Assembly (NCBI GenBank): GCA_947177225.1
Contig: CAMWTS010000019.1
Location: 1-39,179 of the forward strand
Source: an uncultured Alistipes sp.
GTDB taxonomy: Bacteria; Bacteroidota; Bacteroidia; Bacteroidales; Rikenellaceae
Direction: 5' to 3'
DNA length: 39,179 bases
Shown: positions 7,550 through 16,602 of the stretch, piece after piece
Position numbering within the stretch: the stretch's first letter is position 1
Layout of the letters: each line of letters starts with the position of its first letter
The notes under the pieces: generated by a model
Seen by the model: only the letters and a program-made list of their open reading frames with translations
Database searches by the model: none
Told to the model about the DNA's origin: nothing
Position numbers and translations under genes: made by a program

Positions 7550-9307
7550 TTAGAGTGCTATCGCACCGCTCTTGATAAGCTCGCGAAGGTTGACATCGGT
7601 CTTGGCACGCTGAGTGTAAGCGGGCTCCTTGGCGATGGCGCTTTTGAGCTGAGCTGCGGCAGTGTTCATATCACCCTCCTTGCTTGCGATAATGGCACGC
7701 AGGTAGTCGGCCTTGGCCGTCTTGTCGTTGGCGATATACTGCTTGGCAGCAGTGAAGTCGTTGTTCATAGCACTTGCAATAGCGGCGTTGTAACCGTCGA
7801 GCTGAGCCTGAGCTACGCTGTAATTACCCTGTGCAGCCTCGATGAGAGCCTTGGTCTCGTTGGTGCTGCCGGCAGCATACTGCTTAGCCTTGTCGACATT
7901 GCCGTTCATCAGGTTGGCAAGAGCGATATTGTTGTTAACCTCAGAAGAGTTGGCACCGGCCTTAACAGCCTTGTCGAACGCGTCGATAGCCTTCTGAGCC
8001 TCGTCGTTCTTGGCATAAGCCACACCGAGGTTGTTGTAAGCAGCAGGAGTCTTGTAGGTCTTGGCAGCATACTCCAAAACGGCGATCTTCTCCTGAGCGT
8101 TGAGCTTATCGCACTCGGCGATGTGGAGCAGCTCCTTGTCGTTCAGCTCACCGAACTTGCCGGCACGTACCAAAGCGACCATCTCATCGTCGGTCTTGCC
8201 CGTGATGTCAGAGCTGTTGACCAGCTGAGCACGACGCAGCTGAGGAAGAATATCCTTCTTCAAAGCCTCGAATACCTGCGACATGTTCTTGATCTGAGAC
8301 TCACGCTCCGAAGACGACGAGTACATGTTGAGCACCTGCAAAATCATCTGCTTGTCCTCGATGTCAGAAGCCTCTACCAGCTCCTTGAAGCCTTCCCAGT
8401 CCTCACCGTACGAAGCGGCGTCGAGAGGAAGCTCGATCTCGGCCAGCAACTTCTCGGCAGCCTTCTTACCAGACTGGCTACGAGCAGCAGAGAGCTTGTC
8501 GTTGAACTTCTCCGGACCATCGGGCGAAGCGTAACCGTTTACATAGAGGTTCTGCTTGATACGCTCGTTATCCTTCTGAGCCTCGGCCTTCTGCTGGAAT
8601 GCTTTGAGCTCCTCGGTATCGGCAGCCTTCTTCGAAAGGTTCGAAGAGTTGATCTGATACATATAGTTGGCCTTGGTAACCTCAGTGATTACGTTCTTGT
8701 AACCAGAATCCATAACTTTCATGGCGTTGGCATAGTCGATCTCCTCCTGCAAGGTGTTGACACCTACGGCGATCGTCAAGCCGAATGCACGCTTCAAAGC
8801 GTCGGCCTCAGCACCGCCGGCAGCCAGAACGGCAGCCTCCTCCTTGGTAGGAACGGCACCGGTATTGAGGTTTACCAGAGTGAACTCCTTGCACTTGCCC
8901 TTCGGGCACTTGATCTCGGCACGCAGCTGCAACTCGCACTCGCGCATGCGGCTGTCGTAGGGGAACGATACATGCTGAGTATACTTGCCGCCGTTCTTCT
9001 TGTCGATGACAGTGTAGTTGTCGTCAACCTTCGAACCCTGCAAATACTGAGTAGTACCTGTAACCTCGCCGCCCTCGAATACGATAACCGGAGTTACCTT
9101 GACAACAGCCTTCTTGTTGAAATACTCAACGGGGAAGGTAACGGTGATGTCGGCATCGACCTTACCGTTGTTAAGTACGAGAACCTCAGGAGTACACGTA
9201 AGATTCACATCTTCCATGTTCTTGGCCATCTTCTTGAAACAGTTACAGCTCGACACCGTCAAGGCCACAACTGCAAGCGCCAGGCTTACTCTAAAAAGAT
9301 TTTTCAT
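7550..9307 (-). CDS. OmpA-like and TPR-containing lipoprotein
   Basis: A 585-residue exported protein. The signal peptide ends in lipobox TVSSC (Cys21). Residues about 35-150 look like a beta-rich domain (PVEYFNKKAVVKVTPVIV). The middle carries an OmpA-like core: NGYASPDGPEKFNDKLSAAR, with the N-x2-LS-x2-R peptidoglycan-binding pattern. The C-terminal third has tetratricopeptide repeats (AAYNNLGVAYAKNDEAQKAI, then NNNIALANLMNGNVDKAKQY). The family is common in Bacteroidales but its precise role is not known to me; anchoring or organising envelope proteins is a guess. The start lies 60 bases beyond the pnp stop with no clear promoter in that gap, so read-through from pnp is possible. The long open frame on the opposite strand is a codon-bias shadow. 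Confidence 0.8.
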   Translation of the reverse strand: MKNLFRVSLALAVVALTVSSCNCFKKMAKNMEDVNLTCTPEVLVLNNGKVDADITVTFPVEYFNKKAVVKVTPVIVFEGGEVTGTTQYLQGSKVDDNYTVIDKKNGGKYTQHVSFPYDSRMRECELQLRAEIKCPKGKCKEFTLVNLNTGAVPTKEEAAVLAAGGAEADALKRAFGLTIAVGVNTLQEEIDYANAMKVMDSGYKNVITEVTKANYMYQINSSNLSKKAADTEELKAFQQKAEAQKDNERIKQNLYVNGYASPDGPEKFNDKLSAARSQSGKKAAEKLLAEIELPLDAASYGEDWEGFKELVEASDIEDKQMILQVLNMYSSSSERESQIKNMSQVFEALKKDILPQLRRAQLVNSSDITGKTDDEMVALVRAGKFGELNDKELLHIAECDKLNAQEKIAVLEYAAKTYKTPAAYNNLGVAYAKNDEAQKAIDAFDKAVKAGANSSEVNNNIALANLMNGNVDKAKQYAAGSTNETKALIEAAQGNYSVAQAQLDGYNAAIASAMNNDFTAAKQYIANDKTAKADYLRAIIASKEGDMNTAAAQLKSAIAKEPAYTQRAKTDVNLRELIKSGAIAL

Positions 9308-9367
9308 AATTGTTGAATTTAGTTAGTTTGAAAAAATATTCTGTTTACACACCTATATATATTCTGA

Positions 9368-11605
9368 CTATCGCTTCTCACGACGATCGCGGTGCTCGCG
9401 ACGCTCGCCTCGTTCGCCACGATCCTCACGCGGCTTGCGCTCGCGAGGTTCGCGCTCCACCCAACCCTCGGGCTTGGGCAGCAGAGCCTTGTGAGAGAGT
9501 TTCAGCTTATTGGTCTTGGGATCCAGGCCTATGAGCTTGACATCGATCATGTCGCCCTCTTTCAAACCGGTCTCCTCCATGGTCTCGAAACGCTTGTAGT
9601 CGATCTCCGAGATATGCAGCAGAGCATCTTTTCCGGGCAGAATCTCGACGAATGCACCGAATGCGACGATACTGCGGATCTTGCCGTTGTAGACCTCGCC
9701 TACCTCCGGTACGGCAACAATACCCTTGATGCGGTTCAGAGCGGCGTCCATCGAATCCTTGTCCTGACCGAAGATATCGACGATACCCTTGTCATCGACC
9801 TCGGTAATGGTGATGGTAGTCGACGTGGTCTTCTGTATATCCTGAATAACCTTGCCGCCGGGGCCTATCACGGCACCGATCATATCCTGAGGAATGGTGA
9901 TCTGTACGATGCGCGGTACGAACGGTCGATAATCGGCACGAGGCTCGGCGATGCACTCGGTCAGCTTGCCCAGAATGTGCATACGACCCTGACGCGCCTG
10001 CTCCAAAGCCTTTGCCAACACCTCGTAAGAGAGGCCGTCGACCTTGATATCCATCTGCGTGGCGGTGATACCGTCCTTGGTACCCGTCACCTTGAAGTCC
10101 ATGTCGCCGAGGTGATCCTCATCGCCGAGAATATCCGACAACACCGCCCAGCGACCGGTCGCCGAGTCGGAGATCAGACCCATGGCGATACCCGATACGG
10201 GCTTCTTCAACTTGACACCGGCGTCCATCAGAGCCAGCGTACCGGCACAAACGGTAGCCATCGACGAAGAACCGTTCGATTCGAGAATATCCGATACTAC
10301 GCGCACAGCATAGGGGTTCTCCTCGCCCAGCGGAACCATCGGCTTCAACGCACGCCATGCAAGATGGCCGTGGCCGATCTCACGACGGCTCAAACCGCGG
10401 GTGGGACGAGCCTCGCCCGTCGAGAACGGCGGGAAGTTGTAGTGCAAAACGAACTGATCGCTGCCCTGAACCAGCACCTCGTCGCGCATCTTCTCATCGA
10501 GTTTCGTACCCAGAGTAACGGTAGTCAGCGACTGTGTTTCACCACGGGTGAAGATGGCCGAACCGTGTGCTGCGGGCAGATAACCTACCTCGCACCAGAT
10601 GGGGCGGATCTCGTCGGTGCGACGACCGTCGAGACGCTTGCCCTCGTCGAGGATCATGTTGCGCATGGCCTTCTTCTGTACGTCGTCGTGGAAATATTTG
10701 TGAATCAGCGGAGCCTTCTCAACCAGCTCCTCCTCCGTATAGCGAGAGGCGAACTCGGCCTCCAACTCGTTGAACTTATCCTCGCGCTCGTGCTTCATCG
10801 TACCGCTCGTAGCGATGGCGTAAGCCTTGTCGTAGAGCTCCGAGATGATCGTCTGGCGCAGCTCCTCGTCGTTGGTCTCGTGGCAGTAGGTGCGTTTTAC
10901 GTCCTTGCCCAGCTCCTTCGACAACTCGATCTGCACGGCGCAGTGCTTCTTGATCTCCTCGTGAGCGAACTTGATGGCACCGAGCATAACCTCCTCCGAC
11001 ACCTCTTTCATCTCACCCTCTACCATCAGGATATTGTCGATCGTACCGCCGACCATGATATCCAGATCGGCATCTTTCATCTGAGAGAAGCCGGGGTTGA
11101 TTACATACTCACCGTTGATGCGTGCTACGCGCACCTCCGAAATGGGTCCGCCGAACGGAATGTCCGAGCAGGCCAAAGCAGCCGAAGCAGCCAGACCGGC
11201 CAGTGCATCGGGCTGAATATCCTTGTCGGCCGATATGAGATTGACCGTTACGAATACTTCTGCATGATAATCGGCAGGGAACAGCGGGCGTAAAGCACGG
11301 TCGATAAGACGTGCGACCAGAATCTCCGAGTCGCCGGCCTTGCCCTCGCGTTTCATGAAACCTCCGGGAATGCGTCCGCACGAAGCGTATTTCTCCTTAT
11401 ACTCCACTTGCAGAGGCATGAAATCGGTGCCCTCTTTTGCGTCCTTGGCAGCCACGACGGTTCCCAGCAACATCGTGTCGCCCATCTTTACGACCACCGA
11501 GCCGTCGGCCTGCTTTGCGAGTTTACCCGTTTCGATGGTAACTTCGCGACCGTCGCAGAGAGTGATGGTCTTCTGTACAGCATTGTACAACTTGTTTTCT
11601 TCCAT
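9368..11605 (-). CDS. pnp: Polyribonucleotide nucleotidyltransferase (PNPase)
   Basis: A 745-residue phosphorolytic 3'-5' exoribonuclease of the RNA degradosome. Domain order is normal: first RNase PH-like domain (about 15-145), helical linker, second RNase PH domain (about 310-540; [57 protein letters not shown]), a KH domain ([12 protein letters not shown]) and an S1 domain ([15 protein letters not shown]). The protein ends in an unusual charged tail of Arg, Glu and Asp with RGE repeats. I start at ATG 11605 (MEENKLYN); an in-frame TTG eight codons earlier is less likely. It follows rpsO, the common rpsO-pnp order. Confidence 0.97.
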   Translation of the reverse strand: MEENKLYNAVQKTITLCDGREVTIETGKLAKQADGSVVVKMGDTMLLGTVVAAKDAKEGTDFMPLQVEYKEKYASCGRIPGGFMKREGKAGDSEILVARLIDRALRPLFPADYHAEVFVTVNLISADKDIQPDALAGLAASAALACSDIPFGGPISEVRVARINGEYVINPGFSQMKDADLDIMVGGTIDNILMVEGEMKEVSEEVMLGAIKFAHEEIKKHCAVQIELSKELGKDVKRTYCHETNDEELRQTIISELYDKAYAIATSGTMKHEREDKFNELEAEFASRYTEEELVEKAPLIHKYFHDDVQKKAMRNMILDEGKRLDGRRTDEIRPIWCEVGYLPAAHGSAIFTRGETQSLTTVTLGTKLDEKMRDEVLVQGSDQFVLHYNFPPFSTGEARPTRGLSRREIGHGHLAWRALKPMVPLGEENPYAVRVVSDILESNGSSSMATVCAGTLALMDAGVKLKKPVSGIAMGLISDSATGRWAVLSDILGDEDHLGDMDFKVTGTKDGITATQMDIKVDGLSYEVLAKALEQARQGRMHILGKLTECIAEPRADYRPFVPRIVQITIPQDMIGAVIGPGGKVIQDIQKTTSTTITITEVDDKGIVDIFGQDKDSMDAALNRIKGIVAVPEVGEVYNGKIRSIVAFGAFVEILPGKDALLHISEIDYKRFETMEETGLKEGDMIDVKLIGLDPKTNKLKLSHKALLPKPEGWVEREPRERKPREDRGERGERREHRDRREKR

Positions 11606-11660
11606 AAAGTCTTCTAAAAAAATCTTCAATTACTTCTACCATTTCCCGCCTCGGCACAGC

Positions 11661-11674
11661 CCGGACACGTCCGG
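11661..11674 (-). promoter_or_regulatory. Hairpin in the pnp leader
   Basis: CCGGAC and GTCCGG form a six-base-pair inverted repeat with a two-base centre, 56 bases upstream of the pnp start. In enterobacteria the pnp leader folds for autoregulation by RNase III and PNPase. Whether this hairpin plays a comparable role is only a possibility. No TAnnTTTG box was seen in this gap. Confidence 0.3.
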
Positions 11675-11750
11675 ACTGGTTCCCGGCTTGTCGAAAAGGG
11701 TTTAAAATTCGTCTTTGTCTCTTATCTCTTGTCTTGGATCTTTCAATGAA

Positions 11751-11779
11751 GATGAAGGCAACTGCAAGCTGCCTTCATC
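11751..11779 (-). terminator. Hairpin downstream of rpsO
   Basis: A ten-base-pair perfect stem (GATGAAGGCA with TGCCTTCATC) lies 13 bases beyond the rpsO stop. On the minus strand it is followed by TTCATTGAAAG, a poor T-run. It could be a partial terminator or an RNA-processing site between rpsO and pnp. Confidence 0.5.
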
Positions 11780-11791
11780 ACTCTCTCACTC

Positions 11792-12064
11792 TTACTTACG
11801 GAGATTGAGCGTCTTGATAAGAGCACGGTAGCGCTCGATATCAACCTCCTTCAAGTATTCGAGCAACTGGCGACGCTTACCTACAAGGCGCAGCAGCGAA
11901 CGCTGCGTACCGAAGTCGTGCTTGTTGCTTTTCATGTGATTCGTAAGGTGGTTGATACGGTAGGTGAATAACGCGACCTGGCTCTCTGGTGAACCGGTGT
12001 CGGTTGTCGATTTACCGTACTGACCGAACAACTCCTGCTTTTTCTCAGGTGTTAAGTATGCCAT
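11792..12064 (-). CDS. rpsO: 30S ribosomal protein S15
   Basis: A 90-residue primary 16S rRNA-binding protein of the small-subunit platform. The whole S15 fold is present: LTPEKKQELFGQYG, DTGSPESQVALFTYRI, LTNHMKSNKHDFGTQR, LLRLVGKRRQLLEYL and the end RYRALIKTLNLRK. The length is normal (family 88-90). The promoter at 12171-12200 gives a leader of roughly 100 bases, long enough for the autoregulatory folding known for S15 in other bacteria, though no specific structure can be claimed. Confidence 0.98.
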   Translation of the reverse strand: MAYLTPEKKQELFGQYGKSTTDTGSPESQVALFTYRINHLTNHMKSNKHDFGTQRSLLRLVGKRRQLLEYLKEVDIERYRALIKTLNLRK

Positions 12065-12170
12065 AAAATTAAAAATTTTAATGTGGCGACGACCGCATTT
12101 TCCAGAGATCGACGCCGCGGTTGCACTCTACGACAAATCACCCTTACCGTGATCCTGCCAGAGTGTGTGG

Positions 12171-12200
12171 CAAAGTTAGATTAAAAATCTCTATTTACAA
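12171..12200 (-). promoter_or_regulatory. Promoter of rpsO
   Basis: On the minus strand TTG (12200-12198) is followed after exactly 19 bases by TAACTTTG (12178-12171), an excellent Bacteroidota promoter. Transcription should start near 12165. Confidence 0.8.
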
Positions 12201-12445
12201 AGGCTTTTGAGCGGAAAAAGAGCTTTTTCAACACCTCTTTCTGCGTATTTTCCGAATATTGCATACGGAGTCGCCGCCGGAGCTGCCGAAAAGTCCGGCA
12301 AAGAGTGTCGGCCGGTATCGGGCATTTTTGTTCCATAAGAGAACAACCGCTTGTCGAAGCGAGCTAATAATTTAAATCTCAAACGATAATGCGCGACATG
12401 GACGCCAATGGAAAAACAGCACAATATAAATCTTTTCGGCAACTG
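12201..12445. other. Intergenic stretch without a recognisable gene
   Basis: It lies between the divergent rpsO and apbE promoters. Two inverted repeats are visible: GAAAAAG/CTTTTTC at 12214-12229, just upstream of the rpsO promoter, and GCCGGA/TCCGGC at 12276-12299. A 90-codon minus-strand open frame here has no convincing protein character. I see no tRNA or other RNA gene. Confidence 0.5.
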
Positions 12446-12476
12446 TTGCATAATTGCCGGCAATGATTTATCTTTG
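12446..12476 (+). promoter_or_regulatory. Promoter of the apbE operon
   Basis: TTG (12446-12448), a 20-base spacer and TATCTTTG (12469-12476) match the Bacteroidota pattern. The predicted start of transcription, near 12483, lies downstream of the longest open frame's first ATG (12408). This supports translation from ATG 12501. Confidence 0.75.
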
Positions 12477-12500
12477 CCGCCTAATCATTACATAATCAGC

Positions 12501-13529
12501 ATGAAAAGTCGCATCAAAAGATGGCTTTGCGGCACACTGCCGCTACTGGCTGCAATATCGGCGGCATGCACCCCGTCCGACAAGGCCGAATATGTGCAGG
12601 TCAAGGGTTTGGCACTTGGAACATTTGTCTACATCAACGCCCGCACTACGCACCCTGCCGCAGAGATAGCGCGCCAAGTGGAGCGCATCGACTCTCTGGC
12701 CAAGGCCTCCATGTCCATTTTCGACGACGAGTCGCTGCTCAGCCGCGTCAACCGCAACCAGACCGATTCGCTCGACGAACACATAATATTCAACATCGAG
12801 CTTGCCCGCCGGTTCAGCGAGCTGAGCCGCGGCCGCTACGACATAACCGTAAAACCGCTGGTGGAGGCGTGGGGCTTTGTGCGCAAACAGCCCGATCCCG
12901 ACTCCGAGCCGAACATCGACTCGCTGCTTCAATTCGTCGGCTACGACAAGATTCGCATCGAAAACGGGCGACTCGTCAAGGAGGATCCCAGAATACAGCT
13001 CGACTTCAACTCCATCGCCAAAGGCTATGTGGTCGACATGATGGCCGAGATGTTGGAGCGCGACATGCAGAGCACGGACTACATAGTCGACATCGGCGGC
13101 GAGGTGCGCTGCAAGGGCTGCAACGAACGCGGCGAGAGGTGGCGCATAGGCATCGAGACACCGTATGACGGCAACGACAGCATGGAGGACATACAGCGCG
13201 TGATAAGCATCACCGATGCCGGTGTGGCCACATCGGGCAACTATCGCCGATACTGGACAGACTCCGAGGGGCGCAAAGTGGCGCATACGATCGACCCCGT
13301 AACAGGGCGCAGCGCAGTGTCGCAACTGCTCTCCGTAACTGTCGTGGCACCCACATGCGCCGAAGCCGATGCCGCCGGAACCATGCTGCTGGCCATGGGA
13401 TCGGACGGAGCGGTCGAACTGGCCGAGCAGTGCGACGATCTGCTGTGTTACTTCATCTTCGCCGGAGACGGCGACGAGGAGTATCGCGTGGTATGCTCGG
13501 AAGGGCTGCGGCAAATGCTGACAGAATAA
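12501..13529 (+). CDS. apbE: FAD:protein FMN transferase (ApbE), lipoprotein
   Basis: A 342-residue enzyme that uses FAD to attach FMN covalently to threonine in target flavoproteins such as NqrB/NqrC and RnfG/RnfD. The signal peptide ends in lipobox ISAAC (Cys23), placing it on the outside of a membrane as expected. Family motifs: LALGTFVYI, DFNSIAKGYVVDMM, DIGGEVRCKG, ATSGNYRRYW, HTIDPVTGRSA and CAEADAAGTMLLAMG (metal/FAD-binding C-terminal half). The start is set by the promoter and by the signal peptide beginning MKSRIKRW. No Nqr or Rnf gene lies in this window, so its partner is elsewhere. Confidence 0.93.
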   Translation: MKSRIKRWLCGTLPLLAAISAACTPSDKAEYVQVKGLALGTFVYINARTTHPAAEIARQVERIDSLAKASMSIFDDESLLSRVNRNQTDSLDEHIIFNIELARRFSELSRGRYDITVKPLVEAWGFVRKQPDPDSEPNIDSLLQFVGYDKIRIENGRLVKEDPRIQLDFNSIAKGYVVDMMAEMLERDMQSTDYIVDIGGEVRCKGCNERGERWRIGIETPYDGNDSMEDIQRVISITDAGVATSGNYRRYWTDSEGRKVAHTIDPVTGRSAVSQLLSVTVVAPTCAEADAAGTMLLAMGSDGAVELAEQCDDLLCYFIFAGDGDEEYRVVCSEGLRQMLTE

Positions 13530-13564
13530 GAGTTTTTTTTACCGGACAATTACATAATCAAGAT

Positions 13565-14446
13565 ATGAAACAAGCCATTTTGCTATACAACGTCAAGGCC
13601 GGCAAGGGCAAGATCGCACGCAACGTCGATCGCCTCACGGCCATATTCCGCGAAGCCGGCTACGACATTCGCCCCAAACTGATCGAATTCGGCAAAAACC
13701 CATTCGACGGCGACGAGCAGACCGAGCTGGCCGTGGTATGCGGCGGCGACGGCACGATCAACTATGTCGTCAACTCCATGAAACAGAAATCGCTGTCACC
13801 CACCATAGCCGTCATTCCGGCCGGCACGGCAAACGACTTCGCCGGGGCGCTGGGCATGAGCAGCGACATCTTCAAGGCCGCCCGACAGATAGTCGGAGGA
13901 GCTACCCGCAAGGTCGACTGCGGCATAGTCAACGGATTGTATTTCATCAATATATTCAGCTTCGGCATATTCACCACCACCTCGCAGCACACCTCCGACT
14001 CTCTAAAACACAAGATCGGCAAGCTGGCCTACATCTTCACCGGCATAAAGGATCTGCTGCATCTTCACAGCGTGCCTCTGCACGTCAAGAGCGACAGCGA
14101 GGAGTTCGATTTCAATGCTCTGATGGTGTTGATATTCAACGGCGAGACCGCAGGCCGTTTCCGCCTGGCACGCACGGCGCGCATAGACGACGGGCTGTTC
14201 GACTGCATCATGCTCGAAAAACGCAATCCGCTGATCTCGTGCTGGCACATGGTACGTTATCTCTGCGGCGGCACCCCGCGTTCGGTGCGCTACTTCAAGA
14301 GCGCGCAACTCGACATAACCTCTACATTGCAGGAGCCCACCGACGTCGACGGACAGAAGGGCGAAGATTTCCCTCTCTCGATCGCCTGCCTCGGCGGCGG
14401 GATAGAGGTATTGGCTCCTATTGCGAAACCTACCGAAAAAGAGTAG
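13565..14446 (+). CDS. YegS/DgkB-type lipid kinase (diacylglycerol kinase family)
   Basis: A 293-residue soluble kinase of the diacylglycerol kinase catalytic family, phosphorylating a membrane lipid with ATP. Seen directly: the start KQAILLYNVKAGKGK (nucleotide-binding region), GGDGTIN at 60-66, PAGTANDFA at 85-93, and the end of the two-domain fold with FDCIMLEKR and DVDGQKGEDFP. The exact lipid (diacylglycerol, sphingosine-like or other) cannot be told; Bacteroidales do make sphingolipids. The start MKQAILLY was chosen because the upstream frame only overlaps apbE. The gap to apbE is 35 bases. Confidence 0.88.
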   Translation: MKQAILLYNVKAGKGKIARNVDRLTAIFREAGYDIRPKLIEFGKNPFDGDEQTELAVVCGGDGTINYVVNSMKQKSLSPTIAVIPAGTANDFAGALGMSSDIFKAARQIVGGATRKVDCGIVNGLYFINIFSFGIFTTTSQHTSDSLKHKIGKLAYIFTGIKDLLHLHSVPLHVKSDSEEFDFNALMVLIFNGETAGRFRLARTARIDDGLFDCIMLEKRNPLISCWHMVRYLCGGTPRSVRYFKSAQLDITSTLQEPTDVDGQKGEDFPLSIACLGGGIEVLAPIAKPTEKE

Positions 14447-14447
14447 C

Positions 14448-15344
14448 ATGAAGAGGGAAGACGGAATAAAACGCACATCGATAGAGAAATTGAAGAGCTT
14501 GTCGGGCACATCTTATCACTCCGACAATCTTGTCATCACACCGCTTGTCTCATTCAAGAATCTCGACGACATAACCACACTCATACAGGGGGTATCCATA
14601 GGCATCACTGTGAGCGGCACGGCCAAGATACGCATCAACGGCAAGCTGCACGAGCTGCGTCCCAACACGCTTTTCATCTTCAATGAGAACACCGTGATCG
14701 AGCAGGTCAAGGCTTCGATCCGCTCGTCGGGATACATGCTCACCTATTCGCGCTCCTACCTCAACGGCATACATGTCGACACGCAGGAGGTGATATCGAT
14801 CTATCACGGCTTCATGGGCGAACCCTGCATGACGGTCGAGGAGTCGGAGGCGGCCTATATCAACGATCTGTCGAAGCTGATGCGTTCGGTACTCGGCGAC
14901 GACACCTCTGCGGCGACACGCGACAAGGTGCTGGGGGCTTTGTTCGCCGCCATGTTCCACTATGTGATGGGCATCATACAGCGGCGCAACTCTCTGGGCG
15001 ACGACGAAGTGAGCAACCGCACCGACGAACTGTTCAACAACTTCATATCGCTCCTGCAAAGCCATTGCAGCACCGAGCGCAGCGTGGAGTTTTACGCCTC
15101 GAAGATGGGCATAACGCCCAAATATCTGTCGCTGATAGTCAAGAAGAAGAGCGGCCGCAATGCCTCGAAGCTGATCGACGAGGCCGTAGTCTATGAGGCC
15201 AAGCGTCTGTTGAAGTATTCGGGACTGAGCATTCAGCAGATAGCACGGCAACTCAATTTCACGTCGCAATCCTTCTTCGGCAAATACTTCAAGCAGCGCG
15301 TGGGCGTCTCGCCGTCGCGTTACAAGGTCTGGGACGGCAGGTAA
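14448..15344 (+). CDS. AraC-family transcriptional regulator
   Basis: A 298-residue protein with a cupin-like sensor half (GVSIGITVSGTAKIRINGK, LRPNTLFIFNENTVIEQ, about 45-95) and a C-terminal AraC DNA-binding domain (about 195-298; LSIQQIARQLNFTSQSFFGK, ending GVSPSRYKVWDGR). The start ATG sits one base after the lipid kinase stop, so the two are probably co-transcribed; a start at 14421 would overlap the kinase. The target is unknown. The C-terminal half is clearly related to the regulator at 214-1044 (both contain a FYAS/WYAS-type stretch and an IIDE/LIDE segment). Confidence 0.88.
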   Translation: MKREDGIKRTSIEKLKSLSGTSYHSDNLVITPLVSFKNLDDITTLIQGVSIGITVSGTAKIRINGKLHELRPNTLFIFNENTVIEQVKASIRSSGYMLTYSRSYLNGIHVDTQEVISIYHGFMGEPCMTVEESEAAYINDLSKLMRSVLGDDTSAATRDKVLGALFAAMFHYVMGIIQRRNSLGDDEVSNRTDELFNNFISLLQSHCSTERSVEFYASKMGITPKYLSLIVKKKSGRNASKLIDEAVVYEAKRLLKYSGLSIQQIARQLNFTSQSFFGKYFKQRVGVSPSRYKVWDGR

Positions 15345-15367
15345 CACAACCTGCCATTCACAAACTC

Positions 15368-15399
15368 AGCGGGCGTCCGATCGATTTCGGACGCCCGCT
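15368..15399. terminator. Intrinsic terminator between AraC-type and ROK genes
   Basis: A 13-base-pair perfect GC-rich stem (AGCGGGCGTCCGA with TCGGACGCCCGCT, six-base loop) is followed on the plus strand by CAATTTTAC. It lies between two convergent genes and may serve both. Confidence 0.75.
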
Positions 15400-15425
15400 C
15401 AATTTTACAAGCCGCAAGCCCCGGC

Positions 15426-15441
15426 ATTCGCAATAGTGCGA
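15426..15441. other. Short inverted repeat after the ROK gene
   Basis: TTCGCA and TGCGAA with centre ATAG form a small perfect hairpin 18 bases beyond the ROK stop. The outer bases AGCCG/CGGCT could extend the fold. It may be an extra hairpin in front of the shared terminator. Confidence 0.35.
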
Positions 15442-15458
15442 ACCAGGCCGCAACGGCT

Positions 15459-16487
15459 CTAATAGTTCTCCATAACGGTTTCAAGATGCTTTTTCCATAT
15501 CAGCGCCGCACCGCCCAATATGGCGACGTTCTTGTCCTGAATACCGCTCATAAGCAGCTTCACCTTACCCTTGAACACCGACATCATATTCTCCTCCATG
15601 TAACGGAACGTAGGCTTCATTATCAGATCGCCCGAATAGGCCAGACCGCCGAAGAGGATAATCGCCTCGGGCGAAGTAATAGCCATCAGATCGGCCAGTG
15701 CCAGACCCAGCGTGCGACCCGTACGCTCAAATGCCTCCAATGCTATCGGATCGTTCTTGGCCGCTGCCTCAGAGAGCATCTTGGCCTCGAACTTCTCGAA
15801 CGGAATGCCGCGCAGCGAGCTTTCGCACGTCATGGTGGCCATCAGCTCGAATGCCGTACGCTTGATACCCGTGGCCGACACATATGCTTCCAGACAGCCC
15901 CTTCGGCCGCAACCGCACTGACGACCCGTCTGACGGCTGTCGACGGCAATGTGGCCGAACTCTCCGGCAAAACCGTCGTGACCGTATATCATCTCGCCGT
16001 TGCTGACTATACCCGAACCGAGTCCCGTACCCAGGGTTATCATCACGAAATCCTTCATGCCGCGAGCATTGCCGAATACCATCTCGCCTATGGCGGCGGC
16101 ATTGGCATCATTGGTTATCATGACATTGACACCGGCAAAATATCTGCTCAGATCGCCTACGAAATCGAATATGCGGATATTATCGGGACGCGGATCGTCG
16201 CAATCCTCGAAACGCCAAAGGTTGGCCGGAGTCTCGATCTTTCCCGAATGGATATTGGCATTGGGAGCACCCACGCCGATACCGATCAGTTCGCACGCCT
16301 CCTGTGCCGCGATCAGCTCCTTCATCGCCGAGGCAAGAGCCTCGATATATGGTTTGTAGTCGTCGTAAAACTTATACTTGTCGGTCGATATCTTGCTCTC
16401 CGCTATGACGTTGCCGTCCTCGTCCACCAGACCGAATGCCGTATTGGTACCGCCTATGTCGATACCCATTGCAAGTTTTTTCATCAT
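15459..16487 (-). CDS. ROK-family sugar kinase (glucokinase-like)
   Basis: A 342-residue cytoplasmic kinase of the ROK family. Visible are the ATP-binding start GIDIGGTNTAFGLVDEDG, the catalytic aspartate in NDANAAAIGE (Asp127), GTGLGSGIV, the zinc site with His179 and Cys191/193/198 in CGCGRRGCLE, and IILFGGLAYSGD. No DNA-binding domain is attached, so it is an enzyme rather than a NagC-type repressor. Glucose or an amino-sugar is the probable substrate; sequence alone does not decide. It is transcribed alone, from the promoter at 16517-16548. Confidence 0.92.
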   Translation of the reverse strand: MMKKLAMGIDIGGTNTAFGLVDEDGNVIAESKISTDKYKFYDDYKPYIEALASAMKELIAAQEACELIGIGVGAPNANIHSGKIETPANLWRFEDCDDPRPDNIRIFDFVGDLSRYFAGVNVMITNDANAAAIGEMVFGNARGMKDFVMITLGTGLGSGIVSNGEMIYGHDGFAGEFGHIAVDSRQTGRQCGCGRRGCLEAYVSATGIKRTAFELMATMTCESSLRGIPFEKFEAKMLSEAAAKNDPIALEAFERTGRTLGLALADLMAITSPEAIILFGGLAYSGDLIMKPTFRYMEENMMSVFKGKVKLLMSGIQDKNVAILGGAALIWKKHLETVMENY

Positions 16488-16516
16488 CGTAGTTTTAGCT
16501 GTTTGTTAATTTTGCC

Positions 16517-16548
16517 CAAAGTTACTGAAATAATTTCTATTTCTACAA
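16517..16548 (-). promoter_or_regulatory. Promoter of the ROK kinase gene
   Basis: On the minus strand TTG (16548-16546), 21 bases, then TAACTTTG (16524-16517). It is divergent from the prenyl synthase gene, and the two promoter regions abut. Confidence 0.7.
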
Positions 16549-16557
16549 TTTTTTTGC

Positions 16558-16565
16558 TACTTTTG
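16558..16565 (+). promoter_or_regulatory. -7 element for the prenyl synthase cluster
   Basis: TACTTTTG fits TAnnTTTG, 37 bases before the ATG. The T-rich upstream stretch has no TTG at the standard distance. Confidence 0.5.
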
Positions 16566-16602
16566 AAGCTGTAAATTATAATGATAAACCGAAGATTGAC
16601 AT

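Noticed and set aside
7478..9316. A 612-codon open frame on the plus strand opposite the OmpA/TPR gene
   Set aside because: Its translation is low-complexity Leu/Val/Ser text mirroring the codon bias of the minus-strand gene. The minus-strand product has a signal peptide, OmpA and TPR motifs.
12191..12463. A 90-codon minus-strand ORF upstream of rpsO
   Set aside because: It overlaps the rpsO and apbE promoters and has no recognisable features.
12408..12500. N-terminal extension of ApbE from an upstream ATG
   Set aside because: A good promoter (12446-12476) lies inside it, and the lipoprotein signal begins at ATG 12501.
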